Positions 13,701-24,587 of a stretch of 64,000 bases of DNA are shown piece by piece. Position numbers and translations under genes: made by a program. The notes beneath the pieces were generated by a model. The model searched no databases and was not told the origin of the DNA. It saw nothing but the letters and a program-made list of their open reading frames with translations. Location of the stretch: the NCBI RefSeq assembly GCF_037975245.1, contig NC_092569.1:22908168-22972167 (forward strand), in the 5' to 3' direction. Numbering within the stretch: position 1 is the first letter of the stretch; each line of letters begins with the position of its first letter. Origin of the DNA: Apostichopus japonicus. Taxonomy: Eukaryota; Echinodermata; Holothuroidea; Aspidochirotida; Stichopodidae.

Positions 13701-14646
13701 TGAACGCTTGAAAATAACTTAATATGTAAAGAGTTAGACATAATGTTTAAAAATAACCAGTGTATTCCAATTAAGAATGTAAGTAGATTAGTGTATGTAC
13801 CTGAGACCGCTTTTGCAAGCTCTTGGAAAAATATTTTCCGTAATTTAATGTTCAAGCTTGCACGACCATTGCTCATCAATACCTCCATAAATCTTATTTC
13901 CGTGTTTTCAATCACTTCCCTGTATTCACACAGATGTTGTCACATTGTGTCCAACACACATGGCGTATAAAAACTGCAGTACCGCTTGTCAACGAACTTG
14001 TGAAGCTCCAGGGACATGTCAGGATGACGTCTGTACGGAAGTTGAAGCCTGTGTTTGTCGCAATGGATACTTTTTGTTGGGATCACACTGTGTACCTCGT
14101 GAACAATGTGGATGTTGCGAATCAGAAGGGCAAACAATCATACCAGTAAGTCGTCCGAGGGTATTATCCCGAACCCCAAAGGTTTTTATACATTTGCAGA
14201 GTCATATCAGCATACTTCAATAATTCCAGCGAGTTTTACTCATTGGGTGACATCCATATATCAGTGGCGTGGCGTTTTATATATATAACAATTGAGTTGT
14301 TGTCTATTTTGTCCCGAATTCAATTTTGTGTTTACTTTGTTTACTTTTCAGAATGTTATTTTATGTTAACTCTTTTGGTTCAGTTTATATTTTTGAGTTT
14401 TCAGTTTTTATTCAAACTATCCAATATTAGGATCTATCTGTCTATTGATCAGTGAGAAAAAATGCAACATCCTACACACTAAGGTGATTTTAATTATGTC
14501 ACGGTGTGTTCCAATCAAAGCGTACACATAAATGCATGATAGGGAGGGGAAGTGGTAAATACTAGGTATTGCATAGTTTGTGCTTAATGACAGGCATTGA
14601 TAACTCTTTGTGTACATATTTTGGTCTTCAGGAAGGCGAATCCTAG
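7719..14646 (+). CDS. Gene A: secreted half-FReD/TIL protein, truncated paralogue
   Basis: Exons 7719-7799, 12122-12170, 12819-12991, 13425-13689, 13934-14145 and 14632-14646 join in frame to give 264 aa ending at TAG. Residues 1-27 are a signal peptide (FYSLLRVSFFLWTAGF core). A Ser/Glu/Asp-rich linker of about 16 residues follows. Residues about 30-190 are the N-terminal and middle parts of a fibrinogen-related domain (YPRDC...EVYC...GGWT, then VIQRRIDGSIDFGRDW and EFWLGNEKLS). The calcium-binding and ligand-pocket part is absent. A TIL module rich in cysteine then runs to about residue 260. In gene C the next exon continues into EGF and a full FReD; here an 11-nt deletion brings in a stop after four residues. 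The product, if made, is extracellular; its ligand is unknown. Either a pseudogene or a shortened secreted form. Confidence 0.78.
7800..12121 (+). other. Gene A intron 1
   Basis: A 4.3-kb AT-rich intron with no other gene recognised. A short (TA)n tract lies in its right part near 11735-11752. The frames inside it (for example 11498-11695) show no domain or splice context. Confidence 0.6.
12122..12170 (+). CDS. Gene A exon 2, linker
   Basis: A 49-nt exon (phase 0 in, phase 1 out) encoding TAEAGTSDAANSEDGP. It was found by aligning its borders with the 46-nt exon 2 of gene B: both share ACAAGTGATG inside and a GTGAGTGAT donor. It is a short, polar, probably flexible spacer after the signal peptide. 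Confidence 0.75.
12819..12991 (+). CDS. Gene A exon 3, FReD start (ends GGWT)
   Basis: A 173-nt exon, the same length as exon 3 of genes B and C. It encodes the first FReD subdomain with YPRDCKEV, SGVF/IKPDGY-type core (here TGVFMIKPDGY), EVYC and a terminal GGWT. The two cysteines expected for the first FReD disulphide are present, plus one extra (EQCSSH). It ends in phase 0 at GTAGGT. Confidence 0.88.
13425..13689 (+). CDS. Gene A exon 4, FReD middle part
   Basis: A 265-nt exon starting VIQRRIDGSIDF and including DSYKTGLGFL, EFWLGNEKL, QKKYQLVIDM and SYDHFRISDA. It ends at NLGQYSGETG in phase 1. In ordinary FReDs this would lead into the AGD... calcium-site segment; here the next exon is a TIL module instead. 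Confidence 0.88.
13934..14145 (+). CDS. Gene A exon 5, TIL module
   Basis: A 212-nt exon (phase 1 in, phase 0 out) with 12 cysteines in about 70 residues. The spacing is typical of TIL domains as found in VWF/mucin-like proteins and serpin-like inhibitors: CPTHMAYKNC, CQRTC, CVCRNGYFLLGSHCV, EQCGC. It may act as a structural module and need not inhibit a protease. Confidence 0.85.
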
Positions 14647-14768
14647 ATGTACCAGAAAGGGTGTTTGTACCAACGGACAAATCAGCTGGAATGAAACTTA
14701 CGCTTGTAGTCCTAATGCGGTTTTCAATCAAAAGATAACTGAAGAAGCAAATCTCAGATTTGCTGTAG
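14632..14768 (+). pseudogene. Gene A exon 6, frameshifted remnant of the EGF/FReD exon
   Basis: It follows acceptor TCTTCAG and starts GAAGGCGAATCCTAG, that is EGES then stop (14644-14646). In the +1 frame the sequence continues NPRCTRKGVC and NETYACSPNA, matching NSDCSLRITC and SESYSCSADA of gene C exon 6. Against gene C, 11 nt are missing between two AAT triplets. The EGF cysteines after CSPNA and the following FReD start are gone. Confidence 0.75.
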
Positions 14769-14854
14769 TAAGTTTCATAATTGTGATATTAGAAAATCTC
14801 CTAGCATTCTGATAAAATAAATAATAAATAATAAAATGTTTACATTTCTTTGAG

Positions 14855-16861
14855 ATATATGAGGAGTTTCGATTAATGTTTGCCGAATCCAGGCATAACT
14901 TCATCACACAGTGGGGTGGATATAGAGAACGCATCATAGAAGTGAGAAAGAAAACCTCACCAGCTATCGCAAATATAATTTGATGCTTTTGAGGAAACTG
15001 ATAGTAGTAAGTTAAATTAGTATAGCTATCATATTTCAAAGTTTTCTTTGTATGCCTTTTTTCTAGCTAACCAATCAATAATGTTTTGGGTATTACCCCT
15101 GGGTAAGAGGCTGGAAAGTTCTAAATTTTATTCTTTTTCTCAATTTGGGCAAATTGTGGTCGCTTGATAGATAAAGGTTTAAAATTAAGACCGAAAACTT
15201 AATTGTTCTTATTTTTTCTTATTACCATATAGGCAATAATAAACATCATAGTTAAATTTTCTGTGAATATTCTTTGAAATCAAGCACTTAAAGTACTATA
15301 AACATTTTTTCCTGTTTACGATTAGAAATATGACACAATTTAATTTGAACAGATTGTCATCCAAAATTCAATGAACCATAAATTTAAAAAATCAATATAT
15401 CAATTACTTTATAGTTTGTGAAAATACAAAATTGTATATTTATTTGGATGTATAACTTATCTGGATTATATTCAAAAAGGTTATTTATGGAATGTGCCAT
15501 TTGTTCACATATACTTGTTTTATGATTTATTGCATTTAATTAGCCACATACTATGCCTTGGAGGTTATGTTTAAAACTTCAAACTCAATTTTCTTTTCAG
15601 AGGATATGTGTGCTTTATATACATTTATATATATACTGCACAGGTCAGTGACTATGTTAAAGCAGAAGCAGCAGTCCACTAGCAGAGCAGGGGCACTGTT
15701 GTACTTCCTTCAGAACAAACCTGTGAGTATTTTATGACAATATACTGTTTATTCCCTTGCTCAATGCTATATAAACACCCCTGCGTTTAGTGGAAAAGTT
15801 TTGGTTTTACAAAATTTGCTTGGCTAAACAAAAATTGTCTTGTTATGTTGAAAAAAGTTTGTCTGGTGTATATTAAGGTTAGCATCATATCCACTCTGTC
15901 TTATGGCTCTCTTCCATTGGCGCTACTGAATGGTATAGGCACTGGCTCTATAGTCATCATGGCTCGATGGAAGTAACATGTATAGAGTAGGAAAAAACAC
16001 TTATTATGGCAATGTAAAGCAGGAATAATTTATTCAGTACTGTCTGATTGGCAGCGATACTGACAAGAATGTGGAGCAAGGCGGAAAACCTGCAAAAAGG
16101 GAATTTAATAGGGTGTTTGGGGGAGAATGCCCATTGTGGTCACAATTGTAGTAAAGTGACATAATATTTTTAAATGTAAAGCCAACAAATATTATATATG
16201 CCATTTTTAGTTAGGAATAACAAAGATAGAGATGGAAAAACGGTTGACTTATGAACCCTTCAGGTGTCTGAGATGTACAATTATTGATACTGAAGGTACA
16301 CTCTGCCAGTCTGTCCAGGAATTGTAATAACCAAATTTTGTAAAGTTGTCTGTCAAAGGTTTGTGAATTTTTAGTGACATTCTAGGGAGATCATGTAAGA
16401 AGTTTAGTTTATGTAAAATTTTATTCTCGTATGAATAAACTGGAAGTCTCATGGAATATTTAGATTGGCAGTTTGCTTAATGTTCAGATGTTAATTTAAT
16501 AGTATGGAGTAAAATAAGCATATTTTTTTGTCATTTCTTTCTAGCTTGACACCAGCATTGATGCTACCGCTGCCGGAATTGATGAAAAATATGTACAACT
16601 GTACATACTTTTACTCGGACCTGCCCAAAATCCGTCACAGTTCTTTATTGTGGCGGATAGAATTCCAATTCCTGCAGGAACAAGTAACAAGTGGATAGAT
16701 TATTTAAAGCACATTACACATTTAATGTGCATTATGCTTTGGCACTTCATCAATTCTGTGAATTCTTAGCTGCCTTTTTATATGGAGTGATTCCTGCTAC
16801 GTCAGTAAAGGCACCATTGCGTAGCTTGGCATCTAACATTAAATTAATTTCTCCTAAGTAG
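14855..16861 (+). pseudogene. Three-exon fragment of an unrelated, unidentified gene
   Basis: Three exon-like pieces join with matching splice phases: 14855-15006 (IYEEFRLMFAESRHNF, ITQWGGYRERIIEV), 15649-15722 (MTMLKQKQQSTS, ALLYFLQNKP) and 16545-16861 (IDEKYVQLYILLLGPAQNPS, FFIVADRIPIPAGTSN, then FKAHYTFNVHYALALHQF and a natural stop TAG at 16859). Two frame breaks are needed, near 14975 and 16689, so it is probably dead or carries sequence errors. The style recalls the C-terminal region of uncharacterised SAMD3-like proteins common in fish and echinoderms, but I am not sure of the family. It begins 86 bp after the broken exon of gene A and shows no FReD relationship. Confidence 0.5.
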
Positions 16862-18559
16862 CTTTTTAGAGTGGTGTTGCAAGTGTTTATTTGTATGCTG
16901 TATTTTCATTTTGATGTTGTGTCATGTAAACAATTGTTTTGTTTATTTAAACACCAGTACTATTGGTGTTATAGCTTAATTTGGTACAATTCTGAATTGT
17001 AATCCATCCATTGTCGGGTCGGTCAGTTTCCAAAAATGGTTCAATTATGAGAAACGAGTGTCAGAATGGTGTGGGTTGGTAAGAGATGGGGTTGGGAATA
17101 AGCAGCAGAAATGAAAACCCTGAAGGGTCGGTGGAGAGGTTGGGAGTATAAAAAATGTTGGGGTGGCAAGAGGCTGGAGCTTGGAAGAAGGGCTTGGCCA
17201 AATGGCCTTTTCCAGTATTTGCCCATTGTCGGTCACTTTCCAAGTGGCGTTTGCCAGTATTCATCTATTGTCGGTCACTTTCCAAGTGGCCTATGCCATT
17301 ATTTTTTCTTTAAGTACAATTTAGTTTTATATTTTAATATTCTTTATACCAATATCTGTATGATAAACGAACTTGCCCTGTCATAATTGGTTCTGGTTAT
17401 TATTATATTTGCAGCAACTGCTGCACATGGGTTTCACTTAAAGGTATGAATCTAAATTTAAACTGAATTAAAACTAAATTAAAACTAAATAAAACTATAA
17501 AAATAAATGTTTCAAGACTTAAATTTTTAGGACACAAAATAAATTAGTTATGGTCAAATTAGAAATTTCTGGTAAACTTGACCACATTTATAGAGTTTGC
17601 ATGTCAAATCGTCGGCACCGGAATTGCAACTTTAATTTTTGGAATATTTCATTACTAAAACTTTACATTTAATTTATTTTTGTAGTTTAGGTAAATAACC
17701 ATTATTTAGACCTAAGATATCATAAATAAAACCCAAGCAAACAAATTTAGCTTTTGTAGTATTTTTTGTTTATATTTCTTAATGTATCCAAGAAAATAAA
17801 TAAAGACAGTTTTAATACAGTTTTTAAACTTTTAACAGGGTTTTTGTTTTCTTATTTCCATAGTTAATGGAATGTTCCCATGAATTATTGTTTTATTGTA
17901 TATGGTAAAGCAAAATCTAAGTTAAAAATATGTAACTATCAACCTGCTTTTTTAACCAGTTTGTGTCTAAAATTATACTCCATTTAGGAATTTTTACAAT
18001 TTTACGGGGAAATTTCCTTTAACCTGCCGGGAGGGCGACTGTAATCGTCCCAATTTAGTGCCTTTGGGCAGTGTTTTGACTGGCATAATGGACTATTAAT
18101 CCCTGAATTAAAAGTATAAAATGACGATATTCTGTCTAGCCACTTTTTTTAAAGTCTAATTGAATAAAATAATTTAAACCTTAAAGGCTGGATTCTAATC
18201 TAATTTGGCTTAATTTCAGTCTAAGAAAAGGTAAATTCCAGTCCTGTTACACTGAAATCATTAAGTCTAGCTAGACTAAAAATCAAACTGAATTTCAGTC
18301 TGAAGGAACTGGTCCCTCAGTTCATCCGCTCTTAGACTGAAATTTCAGTCTATAAATTTAAGAGAGTATATTGTATAAGACAACGACTTCGGGTCAGATA
18401 CAACATAAAACTCAATCGGGCAAAAACATAAGATTTTATGTTTACAATGTGTTAAAAATTTGACGGTTGGTGTTGAAAGTCATGAGGTCTTCTGTTGCAT
18501 ATATGAAGTTAAAAAACACTTGGTTGAGTTATCAGATTAGGAAGGACATGACTAACATT
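16862..18559. other. Intergenic with short local repeats
   Basis: No gene recognised. A 24-bp direct repeat (ATTGTCGGTCACTTTCC...) occurs twice about 43 bp apart at 17224-17291. At 18215-18351 the motif AATTTCAGTCT recurs in both orientations, including a perfect 18-bp palindrome AGACTGAAATTTCAGTCT at 18334-18351. These look like remnants of mobile or satellite sequence. Confidence 0.5.
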
Positions 18560-18930
18560 TCTTCTGTCCCACCTCCTTCTCCCTTTGTTCCACCCCCCCC
18601 CCCCATCACTCCTCTTCTCACAGCTCTCTTCCACCCCCTTTTTACTCCACACCCTTCTGTCTTTGTCCTTCTCCAGTTGATTCTCTACCGCGTTCCTTTA
18701 ATCCTCTCTTTGTCCCTCCACTGTTTATCTCCTACCTCTCCTCTTCCCCTGTTGCCTTCTTCTCTCCATCCCTTGTCTACTAATCCCCTTACATGTATCT
18801 CATTGTGTTCACCGTGCTCATTAACCTGTATTCTGTGCGTGTTTTTGTCCATTCTGTTACTGTTACTTGTCATTTAGCCTCTGAAGAAGATCCTGCTAGG
18901 ATCGAAACGTTAGGCCAACTTACTTTTACA
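18560..18930 (+). repeat. Pyrimidine-rich repeat ending in a conserved 90-bp hairpin module
   Basis: A C/T-rich block (18560-18800) is followed by a module (18836-18925) that is more than 90% identical by eye to 28946-29035. The module core is GCCT-CTGAAGAA-GATCCT-GCT-AGGATC-GAAACGTT-AGGC, two nested short helices. Similar CTGAAGA...GAAAC tails occur at the ends of some retroelements, including Penelope-like elements, but no reverse transcriptase is visible here. The 136-codon open frame over the block is low-complexity and not treated as a gene. Confidence 0.55.
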
Positions 18931-19539
18931 CATTCTATTACAAAGGCTCTCTAGTGGATAAGCAGTTTGCTAAAAAAAAATATGTATATTTTGAGTTATT
19001 AGATTGTTAAAACAATGCATTAACGTCAAATGTAGCTTAAGATTTATGAAATGTTAAAAGTGAATATCGTAAAAACCCGAATAGCTATTGAAACATATTC
19101 AACATTAATTGTTGTTTTTTTTCTTTACTATAAAATATCACAACGAAAAAGCTACCTTAGGTCATCTTTCAAGACACATGCATTGTTATTGTGTTATATA
19201 TACGTTTCTATTTTTTCTGTTCTACCTTACAATTACATTATGTACCTGAATGTGATGTAATGACTTAACTATTGTTGCATGCCGACCGAGTTATATTTTA
19301 CCTAGGCTGTTAACATATAAATTTAAACCACACCGCACCAACGTTTTGTTCTCTCCACCATTTCAGTTAATTATTGAAGAAAATCAACACCAACGAAGGG
19401 TTAAGAGTAAAAATAAAAAAAAATGGTATTGACTAGATGTTTCCATTCATCAATTATATTTACTGGGGAAAATCATGACATGAAATAAAGAAAAAAAAGG
19501 TCTTAATAATCCACTTTACAGTTTGGCTACATGAGTACG

Positions 19540-19935
19540 TTTAATTGGAAGAGCCCCCTCTAATTGCTTCAAATATATGTTTATCAATATATCATATAAA
19601 TTCGCCGATATTAACGCAATCATTTATTCAATAATACTTCGTTGTAGGAATGTTATTAACTTTCTCTCGTATTCTTTATCATTTTCTCCCACTTCGTCTA
19701 TGTATTTTGTTTTGGTTTACAGAGTAGCTTATGCAGTTCCTAGCATTTATTGTTATAGAAAACTAGGATATGAAAATGAATATTCATGTGAAATTGTCTA
19801 TTGTCAATCAAATATAAGTTAAAAAGATCTTATTATTTGGAAGTGTCGTTTACTCCACCTTCGTACATATATTGATAATGCGGTACAGTGATCAGTAGGA
19901 TTTACTATTTAATATCAAAATAAAAACCATCCCCT
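19540..19935. repeat. Dispersed repeat, related to 37610-38200
   Basis: It shares AATTGGAAGAGCCCCCTCT with 38152-38171, and stretches around TTCTCTCGT..TTCTT, ACAGAGTAGC and AATATTCATG with 37640-38000. The order of blocks is not identical, so this may be an old repeat or part of the C/D segmental duplication. Confidence 0.45.
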
Positions 19936-19990
19936 CTTTATTTATACATCCGTGTGCGTTTATTGGATAGACGTTTGATGGAAAGATCCC

Positions 19991-20448
19991 TTAAGGTAGC
20001 ATACGCCCATTAAAAGCCCCATTGACTTACACACTAAATCACAAAAGTAATGTGGTCTCTAAGTCTAGGTAGAAGTTTTCACTAGCTAAACGCTACCCAT
20101 CACCGGATAGCTGACAAATTGGCCTTTCATGGCACCATCAATTGTCCGTATTATGACCATGTAGATTTTTTGCTATCCGAGAAGGACGTTTTCGTCACTT
20201 GTAAACAAACATCTTCACTCAGTGGTAAACAAATTTCCTACGCTGCTCCTGGGAGGCCTAAAGGGGTCTAATTTTCTCACCACATGTACTTCCATTCATG
20301 CTCTTCAACATGCAATCCACAAAAAAACTAGATCATGATTGATGATAACAGGTCACAAAAGATGTTCTCCTGCTGCTTTTTGGCACTTTTCCTGAAGGAG
20401 AACAATCGAGCGGATGGATATAGACTCTAATAGGAGTATGCCACCTTA
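19991..20448. mobile_element. Candidate MITE with GGTAGCATAC-type ends
   Basis: TTAAGGTAGCATACGCC at the left and the reverse complement of TAAGGTGGCATACTCC at the right form imperfect terminal inverted repeats, 458 bp apart. The interior is non-coding. A target duplication was not resolved. Confidence 0.45.
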
Positions 20449-23400
20449 GATGTGTCTTGCACCATGACAGTTAAGACTTTCTGGAAACGAGGTAACGGTA
20501 CATTGCTTTTTACCACATTGGCGGCGCATTCACATACATTGGTAATTAATTTGGTGTCTTCGTGTAGTAGGAAAACCTTTCGCCTTTTGGGGGAAAAATT
20601 TTGATAAAACAAACCATTTCACGGGCATGGTTCTAAAGCGACGGGTTGCTGGTGCTACGGTGGCGCTTCAGTTCACAAAGGAAAGTTATAGAACTATGCG
20701 TCTAAGTTTTATCATATTTTGTTTTGCTTCGATCACTTGGGTACGTAAGCATACTGGGTCTCATGTGGAAAGTGTTTGTACGAAGACGAAAATCCGTGGG
20801 CGTATAAGGCTTTAGATTGATGAATATCTATATCCGTATGGTTCCTTGGTAGCATCTGCAAACGCTTCCTGCATACGTTTGACTTGCTCTGGATGCATCT
20901 TTTTTTGCCAAATGTGAGACTTGGATTTTGTCTCTAGGGCTTTTAAATAACACGATGTAATGTGTGATATTACTCGTTTCCTTTGCCAGTTAAATAAAAA
21001 TTGTGATATAGCTCATGGAAATATTTCATATGATCATCTTTCTATTAGCATCATATTTTCATGATGAGTTTCCTTTGGAAAACCAATCATTTGTGCGTTG
21101 ATCGTTCCCATGTGACGTCATGATATCGTCTAAAATCATCAACTTTTTGTAAGATGGGTCAAGGTTTGTCTCCAATTCCGACAGGAGACCTTCAACAAAA
21201 GGATTTTAGAGAGGGCCACAGACAGCTCCATAACAGATGGCTGGTATTCCCCATAGCAATGCACAACCCTCTCAGGCGTATATTGGTAACTTCGGATATA
21301 TTGAGAGAAATGAATCCGTTTTAAAATATCACCTTAATTATAAAGAACAAATGTATCGACTATGAAAAGGACAATATACGCAATTGTCTCATGGGAGCTA
21401 CCGTCATTTTAGCTTACGAATAATTGAATCCTGATTACCACGCACTCTTCTTATTAAAATGATTCTGGCAATATGAAATGCCAGAAATAAGACGTCCAAA
21501 GGAGTAAAACAAAACAATTTGCTCAACTCTAACGAGAATTGCCACCCAGTTACTTCCCGGTTCTCCTTTTATTTAATTGTTTTGTATTAATGACGGTTCT
21601 AGAAAAGAGGGTAAATTGTCTATTAATATGTTACGAGTTTAACCACTACTATCACAACGTCATATTCAGCGTGTACAAACACGCTCACACTTCTGCTCAG
21701 GGCGTACTCAAATTGCATTTCAAGACGCACATTATCCTTTTACCGAAATTAAAAAGGCCTCCGCTAGCTAGGTCAGGTGTCATTTCAAAGGCATAAAACG
21801 TGTAACCTTTGGCGTAGTCACTACGACTGATCTGATTGTCTTTGTCACTGATTATACTATTTAATCCCGAAAGCAGGCCATTACGTAGCGATCAACCGTA
21901 TAATTAGGGCGTAACGGTTTCCATGGTAGCTGTTCACCGTCTACGTATAACGTTAAAATAAGAATGTTGGGCCCATGAAGTTAAATGGTGCGACGGCGTT
22001 GCATCCACAGTCCCTCTCTCTCTCTCTTTCAGCCGATTTGAAGTAGAATTACTACGGAATCTTTAAACATGTATGTACATCACCAACAATATTTGATTGA
22101 TAACAATTCTGTCCATACGAACCAGCAATTATATGACGGTAAGGATAATACGTCAGTTTTATGTATCTCTTTCTTCATTTATAATAGTTGTTCTAGGTTA
22201 TTGGATATTGCTTGAAAATATTAAGGGAAAAGCAACCATAGATTATTTAAAATAATATTTTTTTTCGTTGTAGTAATTGGCATCCATAAATGAACACAAC
22301 GCTATGGTATTTCAGAGAGATCCGAGTCATATTTCACTGGTATAGGTGCTGGAAAGAGCGGGTGGGTTGCTGTCGGTGACAAATATAGACAGAAGAGCCT
22401 TTCTTATAATCTTTCTACACTCTAAACTTGTTTATTTGATGTTTTCTAACAATTGTTCTTTATATTTATAAAGACCGCACTTGTTTCCTTTTTATTTTTG
22501 AATGTTTTTGTTGATTTTATCTCAAGTTTTACTTCAATCCTTCCTATTTAAAAATTAGTTGAAATGTATTCAGGAAAATGAAAGTAGAGGGAAACTCCAC
22601 GGTTTTCAGCGCGATAACAAAACTTCATTTAATAAAATGTTTTGCTAGTTTTACATTATCCATTTGTTATGTTATTTCGAAATCAAGGTAATTTAGATAT
22701 TTCCATGTGTTCTTATATTAGTCATCTCGTCTGGCTTGTAGTTTTGCCCTCTTTACAAATTATCCAAAGGGTCGAAAATGGTGCGACACTCTCTTTCCAG
22801 TACTGTGAAAGAAAAACTAAGAGTCCAATGATTACAAAAGGGCCGACAAAGGACCACTTTCCATAAATCAAAGTGTACCTTTTGTCACTTTGAAAATAAC
22901 GTGTTTGACATTGTTGTAATCTTAAAGATGAACCCCGCAAGTTCTTTGAATAATCAACAAGACTCCATTATCTGATGTTGAATACCAGGCATGTGAAGAC
23001 GGAATACATAGGCCACTGTCATCCCGTGCCCCCCCCCCCCCCCCCCACCTCCCCACCTATGCCCTCCAATTTCTGTGAAATTCTTGAAGATGACACTCTC
23101 CTTTGAATTTGTAAGTCTCAAGGGGATTCATGTCGGAATATCACTCATATGTGTTATATTTCAAATACAGTAGTACGCTTTAAATATGTGCCGGGGTTCG
23201 TGGGGGTGATCAGGTGGGTTATCGCACTTAACTAGGAATTCGGAGAACGATAATTTCTAGAGTCGGGACAATCAAGCAGATGACAAAATGAACAATCACT
23301 ACATCATATTCTTACATGGAGATGAGTTAGAAAGAATGAAAGTTATGCAGATTAATGGTAAGTTAGTGAGTCTGGTTGAATACGTACCTTTGGCAAATAT

Positions 23401-24120
23401 TTAATTAAAGGAGTCTCCCAGAACCCTGGTTATATATGATCAACTTCGTGTGCATGTAAATGCTTCTTTCATTTTAGTAAGCAAATGTATCATCTAATTG
23501 TGTCAATGTTAAGATATTGATTCATGAATAAGAGGGCAATTATTCTGGTGATTTCGGTTGGTTGTGTTCTTTCTGCATAAACTATTGCGCTTTACTCTGG
23601 CAGTAGAACTGTTCTCTCAAACATATTACATAAACAACCCAGAAAGTAAATCGAAACGTATAAGATATCGTTCATAGTTAGGCGATGTCATAACATTGTC
23701 ACTTGTGTTTATTCAATATAATCGCAACTTTTGGAAAGGAATATTACTGGTCAGTATACTGATGTATTTTTTTAATATATTTTATTTGCATCACTTCTTA
23801 GTATTCTCAGTGACATCATTACTAATAACATTTAAGAAAAATCGAATTCAATACCATTTTGGAAAACTCTGGACAAATTATCGAATGCCATCGAGTTTCC
23901 TGTGATTGTTGTATCCCTCTTAAATTGTTTTTCCGTCGTTTGATAGTTTGCCTTGGATTGCATTGGAAGGCTAACTAGTGTCTCTTTCCTTCACCTCCAT
24001 CTTTTAAATATGCAAACTTCCACTAGCTTCGATATGTACTTCCTTGTGTAATATATGTTATTATATCGCCAACCGTTTCCTGTCCTTGTTACCTTGAAGA
24101 CTTCAAATCCACTACTTTGA
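20449..24120. other. Intergenic, 3' side of genes A and C
   Basis: No gene recognised. A short CT microsatellite lies near 22010-22030, a poly-C run at 23029-23046, and the sequence from about 23190 on is collinear with 40340-41500 downstream of gene D (same order of short matching blocks such as TTATCGCACTT, CAGAACGTTGG/CAGAACCCTGG, GCGATGTCATAA). This indicates that the 3' flank was duplicated along with the gene. Confidence 0.55.
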
Positions 24121-24587
24121 TCATTGACTTGGCTGTATTTTCATTGTTGTTGTTGTTATACCGCAATCAGAACCGTGAAGATTCGTCCAGAAGATGCCGC
24201 GGTAATCATTGGACGAGTAGTCGCCGTTAAGATTGGAATAGCCGCAGGAATAGAAAGTTGTCTCATAGGCCGGATTTTTATTTGCGCAGCAATAGTAATA
24301 ATAATAATAATTATAACAATAATTATAATAATAACTCTTAAGATGTGGACGACTAGAAGGACAATAATAATAACAATAATAATAATAACAGTCAGAGTAA
24401 TCGTAGCCACCTGTAGCTACGCGGTCGCTGAATGAGTAGCAGTTGTTGGTAGAGCCCGTATTACTATCGTCTGGATACCACCAGCCACCTCGGTGTTTTT
24501 CTGCACAGTCGAAGGTGCTCGATCCATCGTTGTCTTGATCGTGCGTACTAAACCGATACCCTGAATTTGCTCCCATAGCATTGTTAC
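24121..24587 (-). CDS. Gene C exon 8, FReD C-terminal part with Tyr/Cys-rich insertion
   Basis: It encodes GNNAMGANSG, FSTHDQDNDGSSTFDCAE, GGWWY, a 76-residue segment, then CGYSNLNGDY, RGIFWTNLHG and MKIQPSQ, stop. FReDs normally have about two residues between WWY and the next Cys. The segment starts PDDSNTGS and has blocks such as DCYYYYCYYYC and YNYYYYYYCC. It is encoded by a TAT/AAT trinucleotide microsatellite. Confidence 0.9.

Noticed and set aside
18467-18877. 136-codon open frame, Pro/Leu/Ser-rich
   Set aside because: It lies over a pyrimidine-rich repeat that continues into the hairpin module; composition explains the open frame and no domain is present.
24124-24435. Plus-strand and second minus-strand frames with poly-Ile
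   Set aside because: Shadows of gene C exon 8 and its trinucleotide repeat.
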